DNA of 64,000 nucleotides from Ustilaginoidea virens (taxonomy: Eukaryota > Ascomycota > Sordariomycetes > Hypocreales > Clavicipitaceae): positions 1,178,001 through 1,242,000 of the forward strand of contig NC_057317.1 in NCBI RefSeq assembly GCF_000687475.1, read 5' to 3'. Each line of letters opens with the position of its first letter. The first letter of the stretch is position 1. Shown here one piece after another: positions 23,244-34,560 of the stretch. A program made the position numbers and the translations under genes. A model generated the notes under the pieces. It had not been told where the DNA came from. It searched no databases and saw only the letters and a list, made by a program, of their open reading frames with translations.

Positions 23244-23782
23244 CACATGACGAAGTCGATGCCCCCAAGCTCCCTGGCGCATCGTTCGGCGGCATCGTTG
23301 AGGTTCTCGATCTAACCAACCGCCAGCCGGTCGGGTCAGCCGTTGTGCTGCATGCAGATCCGGGGGGTTTGTTTGCCCAGACGACGGGCCGCACGCGAGT
23401 CCCTGCAAACATCCACCGGAAGGAAGGGCCCCCCCGCTTACCTTGCGCACATCGCATCCGCCGATGCCAATGACTTTGGCCCCTGGACGCACCGTCGCAA
23501 TGTCTCTGGCGGCTGCCTCGGTCTTGTCCACGTTGCGCCCGACGATGCACGCGTCGGCGCCCAGACGCACCAGCGCCCGGGTCTGCATGCTGCAGATGGT
23601 GCCGGCGCCGCCGGTCACGAAGACGACTCGACCCTCTTGTTGCAGCCAGCGGCGGCGGGTTAGCAAAGGGCACACACACACATGTATGTATAGTAGAGCA
23701 TTCACGACACCATGTCACGGGCGCCCCCCGGGGGCCAGGGGCCAGGTTTGACAAGACGAGCGACGTCGAATGGGGAAAACAT
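22555..23782 (-). CDS. SPS19: Peroxisomal 2,4-dienoyl-CoA reductase-like SDR
   Basis: Sps19-type short-chain dehydrogenases reduce 2,4-dienoyl-CoA with NADPH so that unsaturated fatty acids can enter peroxisomal beta-oxidation. Exons on the minus strand: 23719-23782 (tentative), 23442-23635, 23247-23311, 22555-23134; the sum is exactly 300 codons plus stop. Visible: the nucleotide-binding FVTGGAGTICS, the conserved FVIAGAAGNF rebuilt across the last splice, YVSATFHYTGMP followed by AAAKAAVDSLMASVALEYGP, and NVIAPGAVADTEG. The C-terminus is VKL, close to but not the canonical SKL-type peroxisomal signal. Exon 1 uses an atypical GTGACA donor and is the weak point; its N-terminus MFSPFDVARLVKPGPW does not resemble the homologues I remember. 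The third intron contains a TA microsatellite. Confidence 0.8.
23196..23241. repeat. TA dinucleotide microsatellite in SDR intron
   Basis: About 46 bp of almost pure TA with a single CAA interruption. It lies directly inside the intron 23135-23246 and begins 2-5 nt from the splice donor (GTGGGTATAT on the minus strand). Confidence 0.95.
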
Positions 23783-24088
23783 GTCGACATGGCAGCCCGG
23801 CTAGCAGCGCCGCAGAGAAAAAAAAAAGAAATAAAAAAAAAAAAGAGGTCGAGCACTCAACTGAACAGGCTGTCCCGCCAGACGGGGCTAAGGTACTGCG
23901 ACTCGGGAACGGGCATGATGTTTGCGGACGCGCCTCGGCGGAGAGCGCGACGGGGGGGGAATTGTCGAGATGAAGAGTTGCCGGGAGTCTACGCTCGAGC
24001 TGTCGGTACAATGAGCTCTTGCCTGTCTTTTTCGGCAGGTAGGGCAAATTCGGGGGGCGAGCATCAATTCCCACTGGAAATACTGACG

Positions 24089-24116
24089 TTGGATGTTGGA
24101 TGTTGGATGTTGGATG
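24089..24116. repeat. TTGGATG heptamer tandem repeat
   Basis: Four uninterrupted copies of TTGGATG. It is interstitial and does not match the TTAGGG telomere repeat of fungi. Confidence 0.9.
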
Positions 24117-24620
24117 TTGCCTCGGTCCGAAAAAGGCAAGTCGAAGCTTGGGCTGAGCTTACAGGGGCGGGGTGGGCCGCCGCCGCTATGCCGCAGCCTA
24201 TCGGATGCTCTGCTGGCTCTGCGCGCCATGTTGCCAGCTGCAAGTCCGTCCCGTCCGTAGCTTGAAAGCCAGCTGTCGAAGAGGGCTTGCAGCTGCCACC
24301 AGAGACGTGCTCCTTCATGAATTCATTAATAACAACTGCGCTGCCCCTTGAAGGAAATGGTTGTGGTTCGCATCATCTGCCCCCGCCAGTTTTCTCATCA
24401 GGAGAAAGTGTGGCACTCTCGCTCAGATTCAACACAACGGCTCCCCATCCATTCATCGCCGCAGCAACTGCCAGCATCGTGTGCGTCTGTGCAAACCGGC
24501 AACAACAACACCACAAGACGCACTACATGCGCAGCAAAAGCCTCTGGTCGCACCCAAGATGAACCCCAAAACCCAACCCAGCCCGCCCACCCCCCCCCTT
24601 CAACATCTGCACCATCACAT

Positions 24621-24648
24621 GATGCCCTCGATGCCCTCGATGCCCTCG
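24621..24648. repeat. GATGCCCTC 9-mer tandem repeat
   Basis: Three copies of GATGCCCTC in gene-free DNA. Confidence 0.9.
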
Positions 24649-26392
24649 CACAGCCGACAGCACTGCAGCAGTCGAGTGACGCAGACATGCTGGCGGATGC
24701 CCGTGACAGCGACGGCGGGTGAACAACCACCCTTCCGGCAGCCCACACCACAACCCAACGGCAGCATGCACCAGCTTCGAGTGTGCGAGCCTGCCGCCAT
24801 CAAGATGCATTGATGACTCTCGTCACCGCCACTCTCTCGGTGGAGCACGAGCGGAGGCAAGCTTCCTGCGGACACTCCCGAGTACTTCTGGCAGGCGGGC
24901 GGGGCACAAGTAGTACGGCGCCAAGGTTGCCTCACATTGAGCTTGATGCGTGTGACTGCAGCTTCCTCCAAAGGCCCGAGACGACTTGGCTTGTCGATGC
25001 TTGGGAAGAACGGCTATGCCTTGAAGCTCCTCGCCCATGGCATTACTATGGCGCCATCTTCTCCATGACGCCGCGTGGAGGACATCATGTTGCGTGCATG
25101 CCCGACTACTATCTTCATCCATGGCTGGTTCCGTAGGCGCGTCTGGACAGACCTCTCAATTTTTTTTTTTCTTATCTAACTTTCATTTTTGCAGGTGAAG
25201 AATTGGCAGCATCTTATTGTCACTGTTGAATCGCCCCTCGGGAAACTCGTCTAGATGGCTTGTCTTTGCCGACCCGTCCACTCCGATGTAAACTGCAACT
25301 CGCCCTGTCCTTGTTCATTCTTGTCTTTCTCGGTGCCACCTAGTTGCACGAATCTACATGCGCATCCAACCAATGAGTCCAAATCGGTGAATTGCCAAAG
25401 GCGGACAGTGAACTACTCCATGACGGAAGGGTTGCTCCAGCGGGTGCCCCGTCATCGCTTTCGAACATTGTTATTGAGGACAAAGTTGCGTTACCAAAGG
25501 GGCCAATTTCAAAGCGTGAGAGCAAGAAACGGGATACGTCATTGAAATTCATGATGCATAAAACGCTCGACTTGAAGGTTTTACAAGAACCAATAACTTC
25601 AGAAAGCCTGCTATCGGGGGAAATCCAGCAAGGAGAAACAGCACTCCAGGACTGGTCTCGTTGGAAAGCGCAAGGAATCAATATATCCCAAGGGGTTATC
25701 CGGCGGCTCTCTGAAAATGAATCCGTCAGGTCGAGGTAGTCGAGTAGTCGACTGTCGACCCAGGAAAGGGAGAAAGCGGCTTGAACATCTTCTTGACCGC
25801 CTCGGCATTGGCTACGGAGCGTATATAGCCCCGATGCCTCATCATGATTGCAGTTTGTGATGAGTTGACCGACACCAAAGTGACGACTCCCTATGGAATG
25901 TCGACCAACTAAAAAACCCACATATCTTGCTCCTTCAGACAGAGCACAGAGGGCAGCTCTCGGGGATGACTATATATCGCTCATGTGGTCCAGCCGGACA
26001 GGAATTTTTTCGGCTTCCATCCGTTGATGTGCTGCAAAAGTGAGCACCAGGATCAGCGCAAGACATGTATATGTAATAGTTCTTGGTGAAGTTGCACATT
26101 GTGAGGACAAGTCGAAAGGCAGAGACAGGAAATTCGGTTTTTTGGAATAGCGAGAATCAGCAGTCGAGTGGGTAATCTTTGACTCGACTTGTTGCTTGTT
26201 GAAGGAGAGTGAGCCTGAGAGGCTTCCGGTGAAGCTATGCGGTATGTGTGGCAGCAGCGAAACTCTGTTGTAAAGCCTAGTTTGCTGTTTGCAATGCCCA
26301 ACTAGTGTTTTGAGCACTCTTGAACACAACGTCAGACAGCAAACGGTTGGTGTCGCTTGCAATGCAATGGCAGAGTTTTTCGCGTGTCAAAG

Positions 26393-26419
26393 TGCCAGGA
26401 TGCCAGGATGCCAGGATGC
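26393..26419. repeat. TGCCAGGA octamer tandem repeat
   Basis: Three copies of TGCCAGGA followed by a partial fourth, directly before a TACTCCGTA motif. Confidence 0.9.
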
Positions 26420-28589
26420 TATATACTCCGTAGTATGTACAAGGTAATCGCGGGCAAGGCAAATGACAGGTCTTAAGTAGTTGTTTGAGGTGGTCCCTGA
26501 GTGACAGAATGGAGGGACAGGGTGAAGAACTGACGGCAGTTCCACAACACAGAGCAGCAAAGCGGTCAGACGGATTACATGGCACGGGCTCCGTACCGTG
26601 TAATCGAAAGGTCGGCCTCGCAACTGTGACGGATAGACCTTGGGGCTTTGAGACTTGCTTGGTGCCGTGGGGTTTCACGTCCTCATTCCGTCCGGTGAGG
26701 GGTGAGGGGTGAGGGTGTGTATGTGTGTGTGTCTTTTGTGTGTTCTTCGCCTGTTCTTCGTGTGTGTCTCGACGGGGACCGAGTACCCGAGGCTGGCTGG
26801 ATTAGAATCCGAGTCCAGAAGTCTACTCCGTATTCCCCTGCCAAACCCAACCTCAACCCAAAATGTGGCAAAACGACAAACAGAGTAAAGGGAACAAGAA
26901 CGAAAAGGCTCATTTCTCATGCGGCCAGCGACCAGGGTCCCGCCCAGTCGCCACGGGTAGCAATGGAGTCGGTCACCTTTCCAATGCTGAGAATTAGGAA
27001 AAGTGAAAATGACGGAAGAAATCAACCAGGGTTCAGCTCCCCGTAAGTAGGTAGCCTCCTGGTCGAATGAGTCAGATCATTTATCTGGCTGGGGAACTAG
27101 GCTCGAGTTGGTGACGCACCCAAGCGCTCTCGCAGCAGACGCTCCGGTCTGACTTGAGGGTTTTGTTGGCGATTCTATTGGCGACTTGCGACTTGCGTCG
27201 TCAAGGCGGTGGTGCCCTTGAAGTTTGCTGTCTGGTATTTCTGGCATGCTGAATGAAGCCTTCAAAGTTTCATGCGGCCCACAATCGCCCCCTTGATGAA
27301 TTAGGACAGGACGGAGTAATCCGTCGCTCCTGCCTTTTCAAGTCATGCGGGTGACAGCAACGCCGCCAAATCCTACCCACCGAGGAACATGCGCAACTTG
27401 CGGAGCAACCACGATAGATACACAGCAAACATATTTGATCATGTTTGATGTTTCGCGCAAGGGGACAACTAATACAACTGATACTGCTTGGTCATTTCTT
27501 CCGTCACTTTTTTTTTTTTTTTCCCTTTTTTTATCCTTAATGAATTTTGTGTTGCCGTCTTCTTTGACAACCCAGTTGCTTAGAGTGTTGTTGCCTTGGT
27601 CTTGGTGGGGGAGGAAAGTGCCGACGTGCAGTCACGCCGCCGCATCATGTCAAGGGTCTGCTCGGATGGTCTTGCCCAATACGAAAATAGCTGAGCCTTT
27701 TCTTCACAGTCAAGAGCAGCTGCAGATTTCGGTTTGGTGATGCAGGATGGCTCAATGCTTCGCAGGAAGCCATTAGTTTGAGGGAGTTTATCTTGAGGTC
27801 CAAGCGCAACCAACCGGTCGTGTCAAGGCGCCACCAGAACTAGGGAGTGGTGAGACGTTTGCGCACAATATGTTGGTAGTGTCAACGCTCGAGCTACGCT
27901 GTGTCGGTCGGTCTTGGTTCTTGACGTCGTCTCAGTTCGAGATGGATCCAGACTGGTGCGTTGCTTCTGCCGCCGGAGCTCGGTGGTTGAATGCTTCGCT
28001 ATCAACTTTGGCTATGAACGTTGGCTACCCAAATCTATTTCCTCCGACGTTGGGGATGGGAGTGCTTTATACCGCGGGAGTTACCGAGCGGGACTCTGCA
28101 GCTCAACAGAGGTTTAAGTTGAAGATTGCCTCGTCTGTTGCGGAAGCTCATGCATAGCTCATGCACGGCTCATCTCTGGGGATCTGGTGGCATTTGCCTG
28201 GGCCCTTGACTTTCCAAATAGGACTATCAAGTATGGAGTATTAGTAAGATATGGAAGCGGATATTAATTCATTCATCTAAGGTACGTGGGAGAGCGGAGG
28301 GCAAGTACGTAGTGACATGGCGGACATGGGATGGGGTGGCATGGGTCAGTCAAAGCTTGACCCAGCCTCAAAGTGCAAACCACTCAAACCACTGGCTATG
28401 TACAGTTGCAGTACAAGGGTGCAGGCCGGCAAGGGTCAGCTTGACGTCTGGTGCTTCTTTTCCATACATGTACACGCTACGCTACGCTGGGTTGGGAATC
28501 TTGTTACGAGCCTGGAACAGCCGACGGTCAACTACCGCCAGAGCATATTTGTGTGAGTTGCTGCTGCCAATGGTTTAGGGAACACAGGG

Positions 28590-28625
28590 AAACACACGCG
28601 TAAACACACGCGTAAACACACGCGT
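28590..28625. promoter_or_regulatory. Three ACGCGT boxes at 12-bp spacing
   Basis: Three tandem copies of AAACACACGCGT, each ending in ACGCGT. ACGCGT is the MluI cell-cycle box bound by MBF (Mbp1/Swi6) in yeast. The array is about 840 bp upstream of the SskB start. Function is inference; it may simply be a minisatellite. Confidence 0.35.
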
Positions 28626-28696
28626 ATTCAAGCATCACCGCCGCCTCCTTTGTACCAGGCAAAGTGCAGAAAACCTTGGTGAGAGTTTCGAGTTGC

Positions 28697-28724
28697 ACTG
28701 TGACGTGACCACTGTGACGTGACC
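28697..28724. promoter_or_regulatory. Duplicated TGACGTGA element
   Basis: Two adjacent copies of ACTGTGACGTGACC, each with the TGACGT half-site recognised by ATF/CREB-type bZIP factors. Such factors (Atf1/Sko1) act downstream of the HOG kinase cascade, and the next gene is the HOG MAPKKK. The link is inference. Confidence 0.3.
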
Positions 28725-29468
28725 GCCGTGACCAACTTGTGATGATGACGTTGATGGCATCTGCCAGCGCTTCAGCCACTTCTGCTCTGCCAACTGGCAG
28801 ACAAAAAAGAGCAGATGCTCCGTACAGGCTGCGGCAAAAGCCCAAGTGGACGCTCAGTTTCTCCAACCTGTAATTCCTTGACCCTTTCTTTCACCAAGAG
28901 CAGACGGACGGCACCATCATTATTCGTTTCCATCCCATCGCACAGTGTGCTGTGTACGGAGTAGCGTAGCGTGTTGCCATCATCACTTTTGTCCAGCACG
29001 CTGTAACTACGCCACAAGTCAATGGCAACAATCTTGAATTCTCTTCCCGGCCCGGCCACTAAAAGGTCTCCAGCCACAGCGTGCGGACAGCGGCAGACCA
29101 ATTAAACCAACCGACATGGAGCGCACCGCCGGCACGCCCCAGCGATCCTGCAAGGCAGGCACCAGACCCAACTGTGGAGCTTTGGTCGCCACATGCATCT
29201 ATGGACAAGAAACTCCAAGCCCATTCAAGCAACCACCAGACACAACCACACAACCCGGCGACATCTATCCATCACCAGAGACACGGACTGCGACACCTCC
29301 CGGGAGTTCTGGACACCGACCGACCCTGATGCTGCCTCTCAGCCTTCACTCGTCGCTGATCGACTATTGATCGCCAGGCTGAGCCCCCCTCCCCCCCCTC
29401 TCTCTGGGGTGCTGAGCGTGGTGCTCCCTAACCTGCATCCTCTCCCCGAAGCCCTCGAGGTCGCCATC

Positions 29469-32400
29469 ATGTCGGAACCTTCTCCCCGGGCTGTGCGCTT
29501 CTCCGACGGCGAAGACGACTTGCAGGCGGACCAGCCAAAGGGACCCAGGTCCTCCATAGTCGTAGATGTCGACGCCGAGAACTCGTCGCCCGGGTCAGAA
29601 GAGGAACCCAACACCGCCGAAGGCCCAGACGACCTTGGCGACTTGAACCCGTACGGCGACGGTACTGCCCATGCTGGTCCTCACCCATCCATATCACCCG
29701 GAACGCTCGTCAACGGCGGCGGCGGCGGCGGCGGATCGAAAACGCAGTGGAACAATCCATCCGACGATAGCTCTCTCTACACCAATGGAAATCGACCCCA
29801 GCGACCGTTGGCACCAACCAGAACCCCTTCGAATACGTATAATCCTGCAACGTCCAGAAAACCGAGGCCTTCTCAACCAATCCAGCCTTTTGTAGAGCAG
29901 GTTCGCTCATCGTCAAAAACCCGGCTGCGGCAGAACGAGAGCAGATTCCGCGCACAAGAGCGAGCCTATGTGCAAAAGCTGCGACACGATGCCGCCGGCG
30001 AGTACTTTACCGCGTATCAGGGAATAAACGGGAACGACTCGGACTCGGAAGGAGAAACGCCCTCTTCCGAGGGACACTATGATGACCGTCTGGACCAGGA
30101 AACAATCATGTTCTACGGCAACGATAGTCTCCAACCGACCGTGGAAGACCTGAAAGATCCCGACAACAAGGAACGGCTGGAGTGGTACGGCATGCTTGAG
30201 GCCGTCTTGACGGGGGATGTCGTTCGCCAGGAAAAGAAGAGACTCATCGGCCCGTCTGACCAGCAAGCCAGCAAAACCGCGCACAAGTCGGAGCTCTGGC
30301 TCGGTGTGAGGGCCAAGTCATGTGGCAGGCAGCTTCCCGTGCAGAAGCGAATGGTGGAAGAGGCCCGAAGCACGGTGGATCGCTTGCTGGACGAAATCAT
30401 CGACTTCGAGGTCAAGGGGGAGAGCGAAGCGGGGAAACCACCCTACGAGCAAGTAAAGGACGTTGTCAAGAAGATTGAAAGGTGCGAAAGCTTGTATCCT
30501 TCCTGGCAATCTCTGGCCATGGAGCACAAGAAGGCCGACTCCCCCCAATTTCACGAAGCCTACGAGGCTATATTTTCTTGGTACAACACGAACAAGATGA
30601 TCAACACAGAACTGTCCATTTTGAAAAACTGGGTCGGCAACGACGAGCTGGACTTTTCCCGCACCAAGCAAAGGTCGCCCGTCGTCGACGGCATCACGAC
30701 TGACGAGACGTCGTTTCTGGACAGACTCATGAAAGAGGATGGCCTGCAGTCTCTGTACGACGATGACGACCGAAATCCCCAAAAGGGCATGCTGTGGCCC
30801 ATTTCCTCCATCATCAGCAAGGTCAAGGAGACTCTGATTCGCAACTCGGCCCCGTTCCAGAAACGACACTTGCCGCCCTACCTGGAAGAGCTCCTGACGC
30901 TCATCAGCTTCCCTTCCCGTCTCATCGAGGAAATAACCAAGACGCGTCTCGAATACGCTAGGAGAGTTAAAGAGGCCGCCCAGCAGAACCCCATGATGCA
31001 AGAGCAAATGATTTCGCAGTTTCAACTGCTCCTCAAGTTCGCGATACGAATAAAGCAAGAGTATCTGTCCATTGAGAGCCCAGAACCTGGTTGGGATCTG
31101 CCGCCTTGCATCGACGAATCGTTCGATCATGTGGTTCTGGAGGCGCTGAAGTACTACTTCAAAATGCTCAACTGGAAGTTGAGCGGCAACAAAAACACCT
31201 TCAAAGAAGCCGAGCTGCTGTTTCAGGAATGGGATTTCGCCAATTACATCGGCACCCATCTCCAGGGCGGTCATGTGGAAGTGGCCGAGCAATTCAGCTC
31301 CCTCACGTTCAAGGCTCTGAATCGACTAAGCCAAACGTTTGAGAAAGAGCTGCAGGTCAAGCCGAGGGAGAGTGCTGCCGAGATGAGCAAGCGGTACAAG
31401 GCTTGTTTGGATTCCGTCCGGATCCGCCAGCGAATGCTCCAGCGATTTTCGAGGATGCTGAGCGACAACTATGAGCATGCGTCCGACTTTAGCATCTCCT
31501 TCCCCCCCGAGAGCATGCAAAAGTTTTACGATCAGCTCGTGGCATCCGGCCACTTTCGAGTCGAAACGGGTGTGTTTGAGAAGCGTGGCACGTACGTCAT
31601 TGCTTCTCCGGAGCTGCACGGAAGGCTGGACGACATCCGGACCATGATGACCGTGACGTGCTTCGATCGATTCCCCGACGTGGGCGAGCAATATCTCCTC
31701 ATCCTGCGGCCCGAGGACTCTCTGAACTGGTTCGGCGAGTCTATTAGCGTGAAGCTTTGGGAACAGAATATCGACCTGAAGAGAGGGCAGTTGCGGCTGT
31801 GCGCAACCGGCTCCCACTCGCTGCCGGATGCGAGACGAGCCTTTCTTGACGCTGTGGATATGCACGTGGATCTACTCCAGGAGTCTAGGTCCAACATCCA
31901 CAAGGTCAACAGTAGGCTCATGGAGATTCGGCGCGTGGCTTACAAGCTGTCCAACACGTTTATGGACAGCGTCGAGGTCATCAGGAAGCAGACAGAAGGG
32001 AAGGACTGCCAGGAGCTCATCCAGACGTGCTTCGTCTTTGCCACGGAATTCGGCCAGCGTTCTCTGCTGTACATGGACAGCAACCGAAGACAGATGAACA
32101 ATCTCAAGCTCACCAAGCTGGCCCTCGACTGGGTGAGCTTCATCTGCGACGACTGCATCGCGTCGGACCGAAAGTCGTTTCGCTGGGCCGTGCTGGCGCT
32201 CGAGTTTGCCATGGGCATGACCCGGGGGCGGCACATCCTGGCCCTCGGCGACGACGAGTACGAGAAGTTGCGGATCAAGGTGGGCGGCTGCATGTCCCTG
32301 CTGATTTCGCACTTTGACATCATGGGGGCCAGATCCAACATGGCGGCGCAGGCGGAGAAGGAGCGGATGGAGGCGCTGGTGGGCCAGTTCAGAAAGCTGG

Positions 32401-33661
32401 ATAAGAACAGGATGCTCGATGACGAAGAGGCGGCGCGATGCATCACGGAGCAGCGGCTGGTGAGGCTGGATGTCATGGACGACTTTAGACGGGAGAAGGA
32501 AGGGGAGAGACGGGCTCTCGGGCGGGTTCTCGAGACCAACAACGAGGCGGATCGATCTCTGGCCTACCTCTCGTCATCGGCGACCAACGTGACGAAGCGA
32601 TGGCAGCAGGGCCACTTCGTGGGTGGCGGTACCTTTGGCAACGTGTACGCGGCCATGGACCTGGACACGGGCCTGCTCATGGCCGTCAAGGAAATACGGC
32701 TCCAGGACCCCAAGCTCATCCCGACGATTGCGGAGCAGATCCGCGAGGAGATGGGCGTGCTGGAGGTGCTGGACCACCCAAACATTGTGCAGTACCACGG
32801 GATCGAGGTTCATCGAGACCGGGTATACATATTCATGGAATACTGCTCGGGCGGTTCTCTGGCGAACCTGCTGGAGCATGGGCGGATCGAGGACGAGCAG
32901 GTGATAACCTTTTATGCGCTGCAGCTCCTGGAGGGCCTGGCGTACCTGCACGAGAGTGGAATTGCGCACCGCGACATAAAACCAGAGAGTAGGTGTCAAT
33001 CACTCCCAGGCTCGCAACCCCCCCCCCCCCCTCTTTCTCTCTCTCTCTCTCCCTCTCTTCCTTTTTTTAAAACTCCTTTCTCTGTTTTCGCTAACGCGCC
33101 AAAACACCAGATATCCTGCTGAATCACAACGGCATCATCAAGTACGTCGACTTTGGGGCTGCCAAGGTGATTGCGCGCCAAGGTCGAACGTTGGCGGCCG
33201 ACTTACACGCCAGCAAGCCGAACAAGTCGATGACGGGCACGCCCATGTACATGTCCCCCGAGGTGATCAAGGGGGAGAACCCAGGCCGAGCGGGCGCCGT
33301 GGACATCTGGTCGCTGGGCTGCGTCGTGTTGGAAATGGCGACGGGACGACGGCCGTGGGCGAATCTCGACAACGAATGGGCCATCATGTACAACATTGCG
33401 CAGGGCAACCCGCCGCAGCTCCCGCCAGCCGACCAGATCAGCGGCCAGGGGCTGGACTTCCTGAGCCGATGCTTTGCGCGAAACCCGAGGGAGCGGCCGT
33501 CGGCGGTGGAGCTGCTCCAGCACGAATGGATCATGGCTGTGCGCAGCCAAGTGGTGGAGCCAATGACTCCAAGCGACAGCAGCTCGTCTGCGCTGACGAG
33601 CCCGTTGACGACGTACTCGAGCAAGGGGAGCAGCTTCATGATGGTGGATGGGACCTTGTGA
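29469..33661 (+). CDS. sskB: HOG-pathway MAP kinase kinase kinase SskB/Ssk2
   Basis: Orthologue of yeast Ssk2/Ssk22 and Neurospora os-4. It is activated by the response regulator Ssk1 and phosphorylates the MAPKK Pbs2 in the osmotic stress cascade. Exons: 29469-32988 and 33111-33661; the 122-bp intron splits the codon inside HRDIKPEN, giving 1356 residues, the usual size. The N-terminal 1000 residues are the conserved Ssk2 regulatory region (e.g. CIDESFDHVVLEALKYYFKM). The kinase domain spans about 1045-1320 with GGGTFGNVY, VKEIR (catalytic Lys about 1073), HRDIKPEN, DFGAAK and GTPMYMSPE; all key residues are present. Start 29469 (MSEPSPRAVRF) is preferred over in-frame codons further upstream, which encode low-complexity sequence. 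A Gly run (eight GGC/GGA codons) lies near residue 83. The 3' side has a T47 tract 17 bp after the stop codon. Confidence 0.93.
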
Positions 33662-33674
33662 CGGCCAAACGCGT

Positions 33675-33678
<4 letters not shown>

Positions 33679-33725
<47 letters not shown>
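33679..33725. repeat. T47 homopolymer
   Basis: The longest homopolymer in the window, in the 3' untranslated zone of SskB. The length may be affected by sequencing error. Confidence 0.9.
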
Positions 33726-34311
33726 CAAGCCCTTGTTTCCTTTTTCTTCTTGGACTCTTTTCTTTGTCTTTGTGCATGCATGGCCTTTGCTATTGACGGA
33801 CGTCAGTCACGGTGTTGTTATGTTGCAGCAGGACACGGCGTTGGGGGGGGGGATGGGGCAGTGAAGCCTCGGTTGATGCGGTTATTGCTAAGCTAAGCGG
33901 GGGGTTGCATATGGTCGCGGGTTGGTCCGCGGCTTTTTCTTTTTTTTTTTTTCTTTTTTTTTTTTTCTTGGAGATGCAGGCACATTCACATTCATTGCGC
34001 GGGACGGTGAAGGAAGCGTGAAAGAAGCGTGAAGGGAGGTGGGTTGTGGTTGGGCGCAGACGGGATGACGTCACTGGTCCTTTGGGCTGCGAGCTTAGGT
34101 ACGGGTACGGAGTACGTAGGTACCTCTACATCCGCATCCGTCCAAGGGGAGCCGGAAGTGGAAACGAGGAACGAGGGGCAAGGCAAGTGCCGCGTGTGTA
34201 TCTTGTGCCTTGGGACTTGTACCGAGTAGGTTGGTAGGTTGGTAGGTAAGGTAACTCGGTACCGCTCGTTTGCTTCCGTCGCATAGGTAGGTAGGTAGTC
34301 GACATGATTCA

Positions 34312-34558
34312 AGGACGTCCGTCCATCCATTGTCCATCGTCCATCGTTCATCGTCCATCGTTCATCGTCCATCGTCCGTTCATCCATCTTTCCATCGTCT
34401 ATCGTCCATCCATATATCGTCCATCGTTTATCCAGTCATCCGTCCACCGTCCATCATCGTCCACCGTCCATCGTCGTCCACCGTCCATCATCGTCCACCG
34501 TCCATCGTCGTCCACCGTCCATCGTCGTCCTCCGTCCATCGTCGTCCACCGTCCACCG
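34312..34558. repeat. GTCCATC/GTCCACC minisatellite abutting a start codon
   Basis: About 245 bp of degenerate repeats built from GTCCATC, GTTCATC and, in the right half, the 15-18 bp unit CGTCCACCGTCCATCAT. It ends within 3 bp of the cytidine deaminase ATG, so it makes up most of the likely 5' leader. It leaves several frames open but these are repeat artefacts. Confidence 0.85.
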
Positions 34559-34560
34559 CG

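Larger units (their letters stand above)
23783..29468. other. Gene-poor region upstream of SskB
   Basis: 5.7 kb without a supported gene on either strand. It contains several minisatellites, TG-rich sequence near 26715-26735, TACTCCGTA copies at 26424-26432 and 26824-26832 and a TACGGAGTA copy at 28955-28963. A 115-codon open frame at 25392-25739 begins with TTG and has no recognised family. The last several hundred bp should hold the SskB promoter. Confidence 0.5.
33662..34560. other. Intergenic region, SskB to cytidine deaminase
   Basis: Holds the T47 run (33679-33725), further T-rich DNA (33940-33968), one TACGGAGTA copy (34106-34114), GGTACC/GGTAGG motifs and a GTCCATC-rich tandem array reaching the deaminase ATG. 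No gene is supported. Confidence 0.6.

Noticed and set aside
22333..23250. 305-codon plus-strand frame over the SDR gene
   Set aside because: Antisense to the SDR; it ends in a YIYIYI stretch that is only the TA microsatellite.
19001..23782. MFS transporter next to an SDR as a secondary-metabolite cluster
   Set aside because: There is no synthase, P450 or regulator nearby, and the SDR matches a fatty-acid oxidation enzyme, so the pairing looks incidental.
24089..24116. Possible interstitial telomere repeat
   Set aside because: The unit TTGGATG differs from the fungal TTAGGG telomere repeat and occurs only four times.
25392..25739. 115-codon plus-strand frame in the gene-poor region
   Set aside because: It starts with TTG, has no in-phase exon partners that I could find and no recognised family. 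A degraded gene cannot be excluded.
30318..31292. 324-codon minus-strand open frame opposite SskB
   Set aside because: It is antisense to a well-supported kinase gene and its translation has no recognisable family; long mirror frames are common in GC-rich coding DNA.
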